Source: Chlorops oryzae (taxonomy: Eukaryota > Arthropoda > Insecta > Diptera > Chloropidae). Taken from it: a stretch of 64,000 bases of DNA. Shown piece after piece: positions 40,466 through 51,826 of the stretch (positions are counted from its first letter, which is position 1; each line of letters opens with the position of its first letter). Made by a program: the position numbers and the translations under genes. The stretch spans positions 121,321,023-121,385,022 of the forward strand of contig CM035806.1 of the NCBI GenBank assembly GCA_020466095.1, written 5' to 3'. A model generated the notes under the pieces. It saw only the letters and a program-made list of their open reading frames with translations, searched no databases and was not told where the DNA came from.

Positions 40466-41894
40466 GAGGCCTTTTATAAGGCCCATACACTACACCAGCA
40501 TGCTGGCACCATCAAGTGATTGGGCCAGCATGCTCGCGGCACATAACACACCAACATGCTGGTACAGTATTCATTTGTTTCCAAATTTTGAGCAGACATG
40601 TCATGGGTACGGCTGGAAAAAATGAAAAAAGAAATGAAAAAAGGTAAAACGTACACTAAAAGCAATGAAAAAAAATCTTTAAAATTTCCAAATAAATGCC
40701 CTAAAAAGAGGACATTAAAATCTTTGAGAAATGTCGTATATTTCCTCCGATGTCCGAAAATTCCTCTTCGACGCTATCGTTCAATTGAGCAATTTTCACC
40801 ATACACTACAACAGCATGCTGGTACAATCATGAAAATATCAAAATCTTTTTGATGTTGCACCAGCAGCTGGTACAATCGCACCACAACCCCATACACGCT
40901 CAATCAGCTGGCACAATCACTTGATGGTGCCAGCATGCTGGTGTAGTGTATGGGCCTTATTAGTCAGTAGTTGACCGTCAATTCTCATTTTCAGTACAAA
41001 ACGATAACATATCGTTATCGAAAAGTTGAGCGTTTTTTGGTTGCACGTACTCGCTCAATCCGTCTTTGCTCTCTTTCGTTTATCGAACTTATCGATGGCT
41101 GGGAGCAAATTTCTGACATTTATTTTATTCGTTTTCGTTGTTCGTGGAAACAGCATCGCATGCAATTATATGTTATTACTTATTTTTCTTGATCCATATT
41201 TTAGGGTCTTACATTCTTGTATGTACCGAAAACTATTAATTGAAGACTAATTTTTATGTTATAAGATATGAAGACAAATGTGATGAATATAATTAAAATT
41301 TAAGGCGAAACTCCATAAACGACGGAAAGGACGGTTGTTGCGGTATTCGCGGCAAAGATGAAAATATTTGTGCTGCTTCCATTGAATCAATGTATAGAAA
41401 TGCATTTCAATGGAAGAAGCTACATTTCTTCCGCCTAAAATGCTTGAAATGTTCCGTCGTTTATGGAGTTTCACCTTTATTTTTTTAACAATATGAAAAT
41501 CACCTAGATAGTTTACTCCTCCAAATCGTTAATAGAATATATTTTCAAACAGAACAATTTAACAGCTACTCACTAAAAATTGTCTTTTTTAAAAAGCATT
41601 TTTAATTCAAGCATTTTGAAATACTCCTTAGCATCAATAATTAAATTCATTAAAACAAAATAGGAAGTGCTGTATTTATGTTTCTGCTATCTACCCTTAA
41701 TCAGAGATTCATAATTTATTTTGCTAATATTTTATAAAATATTACCCCTGTGTGGAAGAGGAAAATGTCATAAAAGGCAAACGAAGTAAGAATTGACGAT
41801 CAATTCTTTCGAGTAAGTGTAAAAGCGAATGCAACTCCAAAAGGGAATATCGATAGGAATTGATGGTCAACTATTGACTAATGTAAAAGGCCTC
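40466..41894. mobile_element. Element X, copy 2
   Basis: Same GAGGCCTTTTA ends and interior as X1, flanked by CAT on both sides (40463-40465, 41895-41897). The left end is split by element Y1. The two frames seen in X1 recur at 40971-41192 and 41026-41250 with only a few changes. Confidence 0.85.
40477..40959. mobile_element. Element Y, copy 1 (Harbinger-type MITE, TTA TSD)
   Basis: Perfect inverted ends TAAGGCCCATACACTACACC continuing AGCATGCTGG, with TTA on both sides (40474-40476, 40960-40962). It contains repeated CCAGCATGCTGG palindromes near both ends and a Lys-rich frame (SNEKKSLKFPNKCPKKRTLK). The 3-bp TTA duplication suggests the PIF/Harbinger group. A second copy is at 58212-58684. 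Confidence 0.88.
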
Positions 41895-42159
41895 CATTGA
41901 TATGGAATTTATGAGTGATATTTTTCATTTTAAAATTCGGATATCGATACTTAAACTCCAATATCGAAATACGATATTTCTTGATCAGCCCCAATTGGTT
42001 TGGTATTAAAAAACATAGGGGGTAAAAGAGATGGCTGATGCCTAACGAGCTTTAAATATGTCTCTTTCGTACGTAGGTTTATTTATACTGAAAAGAGACA
42101 ACGTGGTCATCTATCATTTAGCATTGTGTTTTTGGCTTGGAAGCAGCGTAGACGTTAAA

Positions 42160-42309
42160 ATGAGCAAAGGCAACAAAGCCTGGAGCTTCTTTGAAAAAAA
42201 TAAAGATGGAAAGAGTGCAACGTGCACTATTTGCGGCAAAATAGTTAAACTCTCTGGGAATACAACTAACATGGTTTCCCATTTAAAAAGGTTGCACACA
42301 TATGCGTAG
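42160..42309 (+). pseudogene. BED-type zinc finger of hAT-B transposase (N-terminal fragment)
   Basis: From ATG 42160, 49 codons read MSKGNKAWSFFEKNKDGK.. with Trp8, Phe10-11, Cys22, Cys25, His41 and His46 (CTIC then NMVSHLKRLH), the complete C2H2 pattern of a BED finger that binds hAT ends. The frame stops directly after it and the catalytic domain is deleted. The finger itself is intact, so a small DNA-binding peptide could be made if it is transcribed. Confidence 0.8.
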
Positions 42310-42993
42310 CAACGTGTAACTGAAACGAGAATTTCCTCAGCAGAACCTCAGGTAACTTAAGGAAATGTATTTTCAAAGACAATAGAGAATAAGAAGATGT
42401 GCCACCGTTCTTATAGCGAGTGTTGGAGTTGACACGAATCAAGGCATATATAACAAGGTGGTGTTAAGTTGGTATTAGTAGATGGTATACATAAACTGAC
42501 AATTACATTAATGCAAATAGGCGGGTTGTTACCAAAAGTATATAAAATAAAAAATGCTTGATATATCGATATGCCGATATTTTAATGCGATACGTATCGA
42601 TCGATGATCCTTACATTCGATATTATCGAAGGCGATACTTTTGCCAATATCGCCCATCCCTACTTTGATGAAACATAATGAACCAGAAACTGCACTAATC
42701 CCAGAATCATCCACTTTACGTACAGCAAAAGCGGAATATACTTTGACGAAAATTGCATTTACACGACGATCCGATAATGGCCTTACGAATTATGTATTCA
42801 GGATCGTATAAAAACGTCATCCATGAAATTGGGGTGGAGCCTTTTTCTTTACATTATTCCACAAATCATCAGCACACGATCTACCGCTCATTATCTAAAA
42901 TGAGTAGCACAACTATTGCTATTGATGCAACTGGATCTATATTTAAACCTTTAAAAAAGCTAGACAATACTAAGTTACATATTTTTCTATATA

Positions 42994-44317
42994 CCCAGCA
43001 AACATAATGACAAGCGTTTTGAAAACCAAGCTTTAAAAAAGCTTGCATGAAGAAGTTTATTGCAAGCGTTGCAAACTAAGCTTATGCAAAGCTTTCATTA
43101 ATAAGGCTTTCATAAGCATTTTAAGGTAGCAGCCACCGACATTTGCAACATGTTTGGTATTGCAAGCGTTTTGCGAGTGTCGCTTACATTTTGCTTGTCA
43201 GTGCAATCGTTTTATAAATGTTGACAGCGTCCGATTGAATTTACAGTTATCTTTCAGAGAAAACAAAAATCAAATTTCTAGAAATCATTCTAGTTGTGAT
43301 TGCTGAGAAGGCAGTTAGTTTAAAAATTAGTGAAAAAGTAAGCGTGTTTTTGAATTTATAAATTTCAAATAAATATATTTAACATATGTCATCATCGAAA
43401 AAAAGAAGAAGTGTTGTGCGTAGCACCAACGAAATTTTTCAACATTTATGGGATAGCGAGGCTCCAAGTTGCGAAGCAAGCGTTCCTGTTAATGAGATTG
43501 CACTTCTAGAACAGGAGATTGTGTCGGAAGCCGAAAATAATTTTTATTGCCATTCGTCGTAAGTAAAAATTATTGAATCCTTCATTCTCGTTATACATAT
43601 ATTCACATTTTAATTCTATTGCAGAAACATTCACTTGTGATAATGGAGGAAAGGAAGAAGACTTCACGTTTGCCTCAAAATCTTTCTTCCAATATGCGAA
43701 AAATCGCATAAAAGTAAAACAAAATAAAATAATTGCAGTTGAAACTAAATAAAATAAAAAATTAAGTTTTTTCGGGCTTGAATAAAAAGGCCAAGCCGCT
43801 TCAGTGCCTATCTGCCTTTTTCTTCTATACTCTTTGGCTCTTCCACGCGGTATTATCCATTTTTTATTCCTCAACATTTACTCTTAAGACATGAAGTTCC
43901 TTTTGTTTTTATATTTTAGTTAGCGAAAGTGAAAAAACTCGCATTTTAATTTATATATGTATATATTTTTTGTATTACTAATAAAAACCATATAAAACAA
44001 ACACAAAATAAATGTTTGCAACGCTTACTTATTTCATTAGAAATACGTGTTTTGCAACCGTATTTACAAAGCTTAGGGAAAGCGTTAAAAAATTAATTAC
44101 AAAACGTTTTTTGAACACATTTACAAAACACGTAAATACGTGTCTTAAATAACATGTTTTGCAATCGTCTTTTCAAAGCTTATAAAGATGGGTGCGTTTC
44201 GATTATAAACCACTACTTTGATGCCTTTTATAAATGTCATAGCAGCGTTTAATAAGTGTTTTGCTTACATTTGAACGCTTACAAAACGTGTATTTTTATA
44301 TGTAATTGTTTGCTGGG
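42994..44317. mobile_element. 1.3 kb TIR element (CCCAGCAAACA ends)
   Basis: CCCAGCAAACA at the left is mirrored at the right, with TATA (perhaps TATAT) on both sides. It splits the Mutator-like gene just after FLY. Subterminal zones hold many AAGCTTT/GCAAGCGTTTTG motifs in both directions. A small two-exon gene start lies inside. Ends resemble those of the element at 12744-15477, but the superfamily is unknown to me. Confidence 0.8.
43386..43640 (+). CDS. Small two-exon ORF inside the CCCAGCAAACA element
   Basis: ATG 43386 begins MSSSKKRRSVVRSTNEIFQH, a basic nuclear-localisation-like start, then LWDSEAPSCEASVPVNEIAL and an acidic stretch. It ends in a GTAAGT donor at 43559, phase 2. After a 66-base intron the acceptor TTCTATTGCAG (43614-43624) opens codons S-N-I-H-L and a stop. 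The predicted product is 62 aa. Clean splice signals suggest it is the truncated start of the element's own protein. No homology recognised. Confidence 0.4.
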
Positions 44318-45344
44318 TATATGCGTGGCACATAATCCAAAAACCGGGCAAGTGTGCGTAAATCAGTTTCAGAGCGAGAAACATGATACGCTAACCATAG
44401 CCTTTTGGCTTCAGAAATGGATCGAAAGGCCAGGATTGACTATTCCAAAAGAATTGGTTTGTGATTCTGCCAAAGCATTGCTTGCTGCAGCTGTACGATC
44501 TTTCACAAATCACAAAACAATAGACAACTACGCAGATCAGTGTATGACTGACATAATGCCACCATGCTTTATTCGAATAGATGTCGCACATTTTTTTAAA
44601 AATTATGCTGTTTTCCTCAAGGATTTAAGACCAAAAGTAAAGCAATTTTTTATGGCTGTTATTAGCCAAATTATTTTGTGCACAAACATGGAAGATGCTT
44701 AAAAATTATTGAGGTTTTTAATAATAGTAGCTTGTAGTGAATCCGATGGTCGCACAGAAGATGGAATTTCGCACTGTGAAACAGAAAAAATTAAATTGAT
44801 GAAAATACTCGCAAATAATCAAGACTACACTCTTGAATACACAGAGAACTTGGAAATAGATTGTGACATAGACAGCAACGTTGTTCATCATGCAATCCAT
44901 ATTGGCATCCACCCCTGATTACGCGTCTTTTAAAAGAGTTTAAATGGTTTCCATTATGGTCATGCGCTTGCACGACAAAATTCGGATTTGGAAGAATACC
45001 GGCAACTAGCTGCCATGTTGAAATCGAATTTAAAAATTTGAAGCACCAAATTTTAAATAAAAAAAGGCTTCCAATGCGCGTCGATGAATTTTTTTGTGAG
45101 CATGTGGCAAGCATTGAAGGTGCCGTTATGTTTCAATCATCTAAACTTAAAAAAACATGTAATCACTTTTCTAAAAGATGTCCTGCATGTTCAAATGGGG
45201 ACACCCCAAATGGAGCTCATAAGTGTATAGTAAGTTTTCTATTCAATATTATAACGGATTAAACTAAATATTAATTATATACATATATCTAAAAATATAA
45301 TACATAAATTGAATTGAAATTGAAACAATGAAAAGTATAATTTT

Positions 45345-46240
45345 TATACCCAGCGTAAGCGGGGTATATTAGTTTTGTGCAAATCTTGTAACAGGGAGAA
45401 TTAGGCTCCGGAGATATAGAAAAATATATATAGAAATGATCAGGATCAAAAACTGAATCGATTTAGACATGTCCGTCTGTCCGTCCGTCCGTGGTCGGAT
45501 CTCCTCCGAAACGGCTGGACCAATCAAGTCAAAATTTGGCACACAGGTATATCGGGATCCGAGTATGATCCTAAGTAAAAATGGGAGACATCCGCCCACT
45601 GCCACGCCCACAAATGAATATAATGTGTTTTCAGTAAAATGCTTGTAACTTGCGAACCACTCAACACATTCCATTGATATTTGGTGTACTGGTAAACTAC
45701 GAAAAGGGACATATCCTGGCAAAAAATGGACGCCGCCCTCCGTGAGCCACGCCCACAAATAAGCCCACAAATAAGGGCTTATCGTAACTTGTGAAGTAAA
45801 AGGCGTAGAAGCTTCAAAATCGCAACATAGTTTGACCAAGGCGAATGAAAGGTGTAGGAAAAAAATTTATGTAGCCCGCCCACTGCCACGCCCACAACTA
45901 GATAACTTTCATAACTTCCGAAGTAAAAGGCGTAGAAGCTTCAAATTCGCAACATAGGTTCACCAAGGCGAATAAAAGGTGTAGGAAAAAAAAAATTTTG
46001 TGGCCCGCCCACTGCCACGCCCACAAATGAAGATTTTTCGTAACTTCCGAAGTAAAAGTCGTAGAAGCTTCAAATTCGCAACATAGGTTCACCAAGGCGA
46101 ATGAAAGGTGAAGGGAAATAATTTATGTTGCCCTCCCACTGCCACGCCCACAAATAGAGAAGCAAAACATTGTGCGCTCATAATGTCGGGACGCTGGGTA
46201 TTTCAAAGTCGGGCTTGACCGACTTTAGCTTTCTTACTTG
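45345..46240 (+). mobile_element. HINE-a copy 2
   Basis: Starts TATACCCAGCGTAAGCGGGG and has the gtctgtccgtccgtcc core near 45475. It carries two to three GCCCGCCCACTGCCACGCCC modules and ends ACGCTGGGTA, hairpin AAAGTCGGGCTTGACCGACTTT, TTACTTG before T-rich DNA. It interrupts the Mutator-like gene between CPACSNGDTPNGAHKC and the C-terminal part. Confidence 0.8.
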
Positions 46241-47060
46241 TTTTATTAAGGTTTGCGATGTTAGCGTGCATGCTCTCGATTCCTGCTCTTTAAATTACAA
46301 TGGCTCTGAGGAAGGCCATGGCCAGAAACGCATATATTTGTCCTGTAGCAGTCAAGGAAACGCGAAAGATATTATAGAGTCACGTGCTATAGAAAACTGG
46401 AGAGGCTTGGGTCAACCGGAACATGGACGAAGGGAAAGTCGATATCTGTGTACAAAATACGCCGAACACGATTTTTTGGTTAGAGACAAATTAAAAAAGG
46501 TGCCTCAGTTCAAAAACAGCAGGAACATCAAACTTAAGCCTGTACGGATTCAAGACCAAAGAGTTGATCTCACAGATACAAGCTGTTTTGATAGCTTATT
46601 TTATGTATTTTTAACCGCATCTCTTGATTCCGAATCCTTTTTCAAAGAAGTTGTGTGTAATTTTTCAACGAGCAATAACTTTTTTCACCTTTTAAAAGAC
46701 GTTAAACAAAATGGCATTAAGTCATCGTTATACACAGCTCGTTCAGAAATATTGTCAGAAATTTTTAAACTGAAATATAACAGAACGGCTAAATGCGCTG
46801 TAATGCAATGTCGAGTTGCAGTTAGTAATCTCACCCAAAAACTATTCCGCGATTTTAATTGCTTCGAAAAGAAAACTTTTTGCGAATGCTCACAAAAATT
46901 AGAAAATATTTGTGTACAAAAAATTGACTCCGGATCAATTTTAGATTCCAATTTCTCAAAAAATTTTGATGAAAGTAATTTTAGAAAGATGTGTTCCAAA
47001 ATAGGCTGTTCCGGGAAAATAGAAGTTATTATTGCGCCTAAAGGTATGAAAAATTTATAA

Positions 47061-47704
47061 ATTCGTACAAGGGCGTACCCACGTTAAAATAATAGCAAAT
47101 ATTATCTTAAAAAATAAAATCATTGTAAGTTTGACTTATATTGACTATTGTTTTTAAATCAGTGAAGTTAACCAAACTAGTCTTTAATGGTCATTCGCTG
47201 GTCCCTTGAGTACAGCTGGAAAACAATCGATGTTCACAACCATCAATTACCAAATTAACACGACACGTTTTAAACGTACTACTATGTATAGTAGGCATCA
47301 TTGTTAGTTTCGATAAACAAGTTAGTTTTGAATGCGTCATTTTATATTCCAAGTGAACGAATTTATTGAAATTTTATCAGCATTGCGTTGCAGACAACCA
47401 TTAGTCGACAGTTTCGAATATCAAAAAATAGTGGAAAAAGGTTACAACTATTGATAGGTACTATCGATAGTGCCATCTTTAGTTTGCCAGCTATAGTATC
47501 GATAGTGCCATACATTTTATTCCATCTGTAACATTCAGTCGTGCCAGCAAGTAGCAAAAAAAAAAAGTGGAAAAATTCCAAATGGACATAAAACATTAAA
47601 ATGGATATATTAAATGTAATAGGCTAAATCATGGGATTTAAGAAAATTTCACGTTTGACATTTTAAATCAAGACCATTTAAATGTTGTTCTTAAATTTCG
47701 TGAT
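47061..47704. other. Region with hAT-like ATCGATAG motifs
   Basis: After the end of the Mutator-like frame there is AT-rich sequence. CTATCGATAG motifs near 47460-47510 recall hAT subterminal arrays, but no matching ends were found. Confidence 0.4.
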
Positions 47705-47707
47705 TTA

Positions 47708-48069
47708 GGGGCTGTTTACACATAATCGCATTTAGCATTTGCATCCCTAAAATGCGCATTTTTAAAATTGGTGTCTACACTACAGTATTTCGCATTTAGC
47801 ATTTTTGAAATCAGCTGATCTCCTCCTCCGCCATGATGCAATGAATATGAATCAGATGTTTTTGACTGCGATGTGTATTTTATCAGAGATGAGACTAAAA
47901 ATATCGATAGTTTTTCGGGAAATAATCGCATTTTTTTCGCATTTTCCCAAAATGCTGAAAAATGCGGTTCACAAATACAACAACAAACACACGCAAATTC
48001 ATACCGCATTTTTCAGCATTTTGGGAAAATGCTGAAAAATGCTAAATGCGGTTATGTGTAAACAGCCCC
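47708..48069. mobile_element. Harbinger-type MITE (GGGGCTGTTTACACA ends)
   Basis: Inverted ends GGGGCTGTTTACACATAA.. of over 30 bp with TTA on both sides (47705-47707, 48070-48072). The interior is rich in AATGCTGAAAAATGCG motifs. 362 bp, non-coding. Confidence 0.88.
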
Positions 48070-48976
48070 TTAGACATATTTAAACAACAGCCTATAAATT
48101 ATAAAAGAAAATATAGAACTCCCTGCCATAGATATTTTAAATATTGTTGGAAGCGTGAGATTTTCGCTTTTTTATTTTTTTATTTGTTTTTGCTCCTCCC
48201 CTTCATTAAATGCTGGGTACGCCCTTGAATTCGTATATATAGCAAATTAATATTCAATTTAATTTTTTCGTCGTATAAATACAACTTCTTTATATTTTTC
48301 GACAGAAAAGTTCCAAATTTTTGAAATAACCAAACATGGATCTGGCAAATTACCTCTGAGCTCTATATCCAAAATCATTAAGACCCGTTCAATGGATATT
48401 GCACAGAGAAGAAAATCAACCAGAAAACTGGTTAAATCAAAAGGAAAAACATACAAAACGGCTTCAACAAAGAATATTTTTAATTTTAACAATTTTTCTT
48501 GTTGAAAAAATAAACAAATTTCCTTTTGAATCAACCATATTTCAGGTTGAATTGAAATGATAATTTTCAAAAATGGATTTAAATTTAAATTGTTGAACCA
48601 ACCACAGACAAAGTTGAAATGACAAGATATTTTTAAAAAATTCAAAAAAAAAATACCTATACAAGAAGAAATGTCAAAAAAAAATTAATTAACGTTCAAA
48701 GCAAATGGCCATAGAGCACTCTGCTGAACATGACCCAAAAAATAGCCATCGGATGGACTTCATCCGATTTCGTCACTCCGTTTTGGTCATATAGGACTAT
48801 AGGTCTAACTCTTCTTCTTCCTAATCCCTGCAATGTGTTAGAGCTACGCTGCTTCAACATAGGCATATAGCATGAGGAAAAGAGAAGCATGCTATGGCAG
48901 CGAAATTTTTAGCTCTGCTGTGGTGAAATGCATTGCCACTTTTATTTTTAATTTTGGGCGATTTTCGAGTACATTA
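48070..48976. other. No recognised feature
   Basis: AT-rich. The strand-opposed frame at 48259-48645 is low-complexity and unconvincing. No inverted ends seen. Confidence 0.4.
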
Positions 48977-49865
48977 CATGTAAAAATCTACCAAACTCAT
49001 AAAATGATATGAAAAGCTTGAAAAACATCAAACTAATCAAGGAAACTCAATATCAAGGAGAAATAGATATTGTTTTTTTAGTCCTACCCTGTCTACATAA
49101 CTTTTTGATCACAATGTTTTATCAAAAATACTAAATTCTATTGTAAGGTAATTACTCAAAAAGTAACGTAATTATTCGAAAAGTAACGTAATTGTTCAAA
49201 ATGTAACGGTTGCAAACCGAAATCTCAAAATATATTGAAATATGTTAATCGATTAGGGATTATTTAAAATAATTGGGGTATCATTAAATTTATTAAGTGG
49301 TAGCTTTACAGTAGATAGAAAAGATGATGAGTGGCAACGCCAAAGATAGAATAGAGGAGAACTAAGCCAACCATTGTGAAGTATTGACGCATAAAGTGAA
49401 AACGGATAAATAAAACTCTTAAAACTTCATATTTAAAATAAAACCAATTATATTATACTATGTACAATCAAATTCGAAGTCGTAGTCAAAAATGTATGTA
49501 AATTTATTACAAAATGAAAAGATTCGTGCACATTAAGCAAAAACATATCGTAATACATTTATTAAAGTTGCAATTATGAACTTTTCAAGCAATATAAAAA
49601 ACCGAGCTGACGCCGTGTTTCTTTGATAATTTTCTTGCAAGTGGCATCATAGTGCCACTTAGTGTCTACCCGTATTGTTGTTGGTAGTTTTCTGGTGAAT
49701 TTCTCGAATTTGTTGAATTTCCTATTACTGCTTAAGGTTTTTGTTGGTAGCTTTTTGGTGAATATCCCCAATTTGTTGAATTTCCTATGCCTGCCTAATG
49801 GTGTATATCCCCATCGCGGCAGAGGCTTTTAGACGTCGACAGTTAGACCTACAGTCCTACATGGT
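48977..49865. repeat. Dispersed repeat D, copy 2, with an insertion
   Basis: Same orientation and sequence as 23065-23640, but interrupted at about 49142-49460 by some 315 bp, starting TTGTAAGGTAATTACTCAAA and containing GTAACGTAATTRTTC repeats. As copy 1 is contiguous there (CTAAACTCTATGTACAATC), the extra part is an insertion here. Confidence 0.75.
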
Positions 49866-50332
49866 TTTGGTGACTGCTTTCGCAATGCTTAAAAAGTTCT
49901 AAGATGAATGCATATCTTATATGTCTTATTTTATAAAACAAATGAGAATTATACCGAACGAAAAGAAATGTAATTAAACATATTTCCTTTCAATTCAACC
50001 AAAAATGTTGTTGACTCAACCATTTTTCTTTTGAAATTTTTGTTCTGCTCGAAAATCAACTGTTCTGTCAACTATTAGCTGCTCGTTTTAAATCAGACAA
50101 TCAAACTCGATAAATCTGTTTCTGTACCACCTAAAATCGCTACAAAACCGACTTGGAAAATGAAAACAAAACTGAAGATCTATTTCTATAATACCAAAAC
50201 GAAAACTGTTTTGATTTCAAATCTGCTTCCAACAATTGTCGGTTTCTATAACACCCCCAATTAATCAATTCATTTAGTTTTTTTATTTATTTTTTTATAT
50301 AAATTTATAAATATTAACATTTGAACTTTCAG
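49866..50332. other. Possible intron sequence before the kinase exon
   Basis: AT-rich, ending in the polypyrimidine/AG acceptor ACATTTGAACTTTCAG just before the kinase exon at 50333. No other feature. Confidence 0.45.
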
Positions 50333-51826
50333 AATGACTGGCACGAAGGGTATCGCTTGGCGAAGGCTATGCACTTCCGATTCCCCGATTGTGTCAAGAT
50401 TCCTCTAAATGCCATTGTGAATCGATGTAGTACATCGGGACTGGAATTACTTGAAGAGAGTCAACCCACATCAAGTGAGCACCCTGTTTTCAAAGTAGTG
50501 ATGAAATAATGTTTTAATATTTTATATTAGTTGTATTTATAACCAAATAGAATTTTGAAAGAGGATTTAAAAAAAAATTAGTTGTAACAGTACTTTTTTG
50601 GCAATAAAACTTTTCATTTTTCTATTAAAATGTAAATTCTAATATTTTAAAACTGTTGTTGCGTGGAAAGTGTTTGATGCAACTAAATATAATTTTGCAT
50701 CCAAGTTGGGAGGTTTTTTTTTGAAAACAAAATTACAAAAACAACAACAATTTTTTTTCCTACTTTCTACGAAGCTTTAAAAAATACATATCAAAATTTG
50801 CAGCTCTTCTGCATAACAAATTTTTTTCATTTATTTTTAATAAATTGCACTCAATATCTCTTTTTATGAATCTAAAACAAAATTTCACCGATCAGCTGTA
50901 GTTTCTATGCAATAAATGTTTTTCGAACCTCTCGCAGTGCTTAACCAGTGCTTAACCATATCACAGTACTTATAGTTAAAGCACAATTACAACCACTTGG
51001 ACCTTTTTTATTTTTTTTTTATTTTTTTCGAATTTTAGCTGCAGGTGTTAAGAATATATCATGTAAGTTTGAAAATAGGATCTCTATTAGTTTAGGAGGT
51101 ACAAAGCATTGAACATGCGTACCCAACAATTTTCCCTCAGTAACAACGAAGCGAGCGCATTATGTGCAAGGTTCAAAACGGACCGAAAAAGCTGTGCTTG
51201 TCAAAAATGCGCTCACTTCGATTTTACTGAGGGAAAATTGTTGGATACGCATGTTCAATGCTTTGTACCTCCTAAACTAATAGAGATCCTATTTTCAAAC
51301 TTACATGATATATTCTTAACACCTGCAGCTAAAATTCGAAAAAAATAAAAATAAAAATCAAAAAGGTCCAAGTGGTTGTAATTGTGCTTTAACTATAAGT
51401 ACTGTGATATGGTTAAGCACTGGTTAAGCACTGGTTAAGCACTGCGAGAGGTTCGAAAAACATTTATTGCATAGAAACTACAGCTGATCGGTGAAATTTT
51501 TTTTTAGATTCATAAAAAGAGATATTGAGTGCAATTTATTAAAAATAAATGAAAAAAATTTGTTATGCAGAAGAGCTGCAAATTTTGATATGTATTTTTT
51601 AAAGCTTCGTAGAAAGTAGGAAAAAAATTGTTGTTGTTTTTGTAATTTTATTTTCAAAAAAAAACCTTCTCCCAACTTGGATGCAAAATTATATTTAGGT
51701 ACATCAAACACTTTCCACGCAACAACAGTTTTAAAATATTAGAATTTACATTTTTAATAGAAAAATGAAAAGTTTTATTGCCAAAAAAGTACTGTTACAA
51801 CTAATTTTTTTTAAATCCTCTTTCAA

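Larger units (their letters stand above)
40413..42662 (+). mobile_element. hAT-B element (TAGGGTTGGG ends)
   Basis: Ends TAGGGTTGGGATAAAAATAT and, inward from the right, TAGGGATGGGCGATATTGGC, with an exact 8-bp duplication CTTTGATG (40405-40412, 42663-42670). It interrupts the Mutator-like gene in mid-frame. It still encodes a BED zinc finger (42160-42309), and carries element X2 with Y1 nested inside. Confidence 0.92.
37300..47060 (+). pseudogene. Mutator-like (Phantom-type) transposase gene, shattered by insertions
   Basis: Coding segments are found at 37330-37566 (CGFNFKYHRINNDEK, CRCGSNLKCEICEESENII), 40370-40412 plus 42671-42993 (ALSLMKHNEPETALIPESST, IHEIGVEPFSLHYSTNHQ, TTIAIDATGSIFKPL), 44318-45344 (ELVCDSAKALLAAAVRSF, CFIRIDVAHFFKNYAVFLKD, FKWFPLWSCACTTKFGFG) and 46241-47060. 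IAIDATG and LVCDSAKALLAAA fit the first two acidic sites of MULE transposases. A Cys/His-rich N-terminal part precedes them. The C-terminal part contains TSCFDSLFYVFLTASLDSES, similar to peptidase-like (OTU/Ulp-like) tails in some Mutator elements; that last point is tentative. Later elements interrupt it at 37567, 40413, 42994 and 45345. Several frameshifts and stops (for example after TNMEDA at 44700) exist, so it is dead. Outer ends were not located. Confidence 0.65.

Noticed and set aside
48259..48645. 128-codon minus-strand frame
   Set aside because: Composition is Phe/Leu/Ile-heavy AT-rich noise, with no motif, splice site or duplicated copy to support it.
51765..51826. Start codon and first 21 codons of the reverse-transcriptase frame
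   Set aside because: This part is the arm of the fold-back element; the LINE begins near 51827 inside its endonuclease domain.
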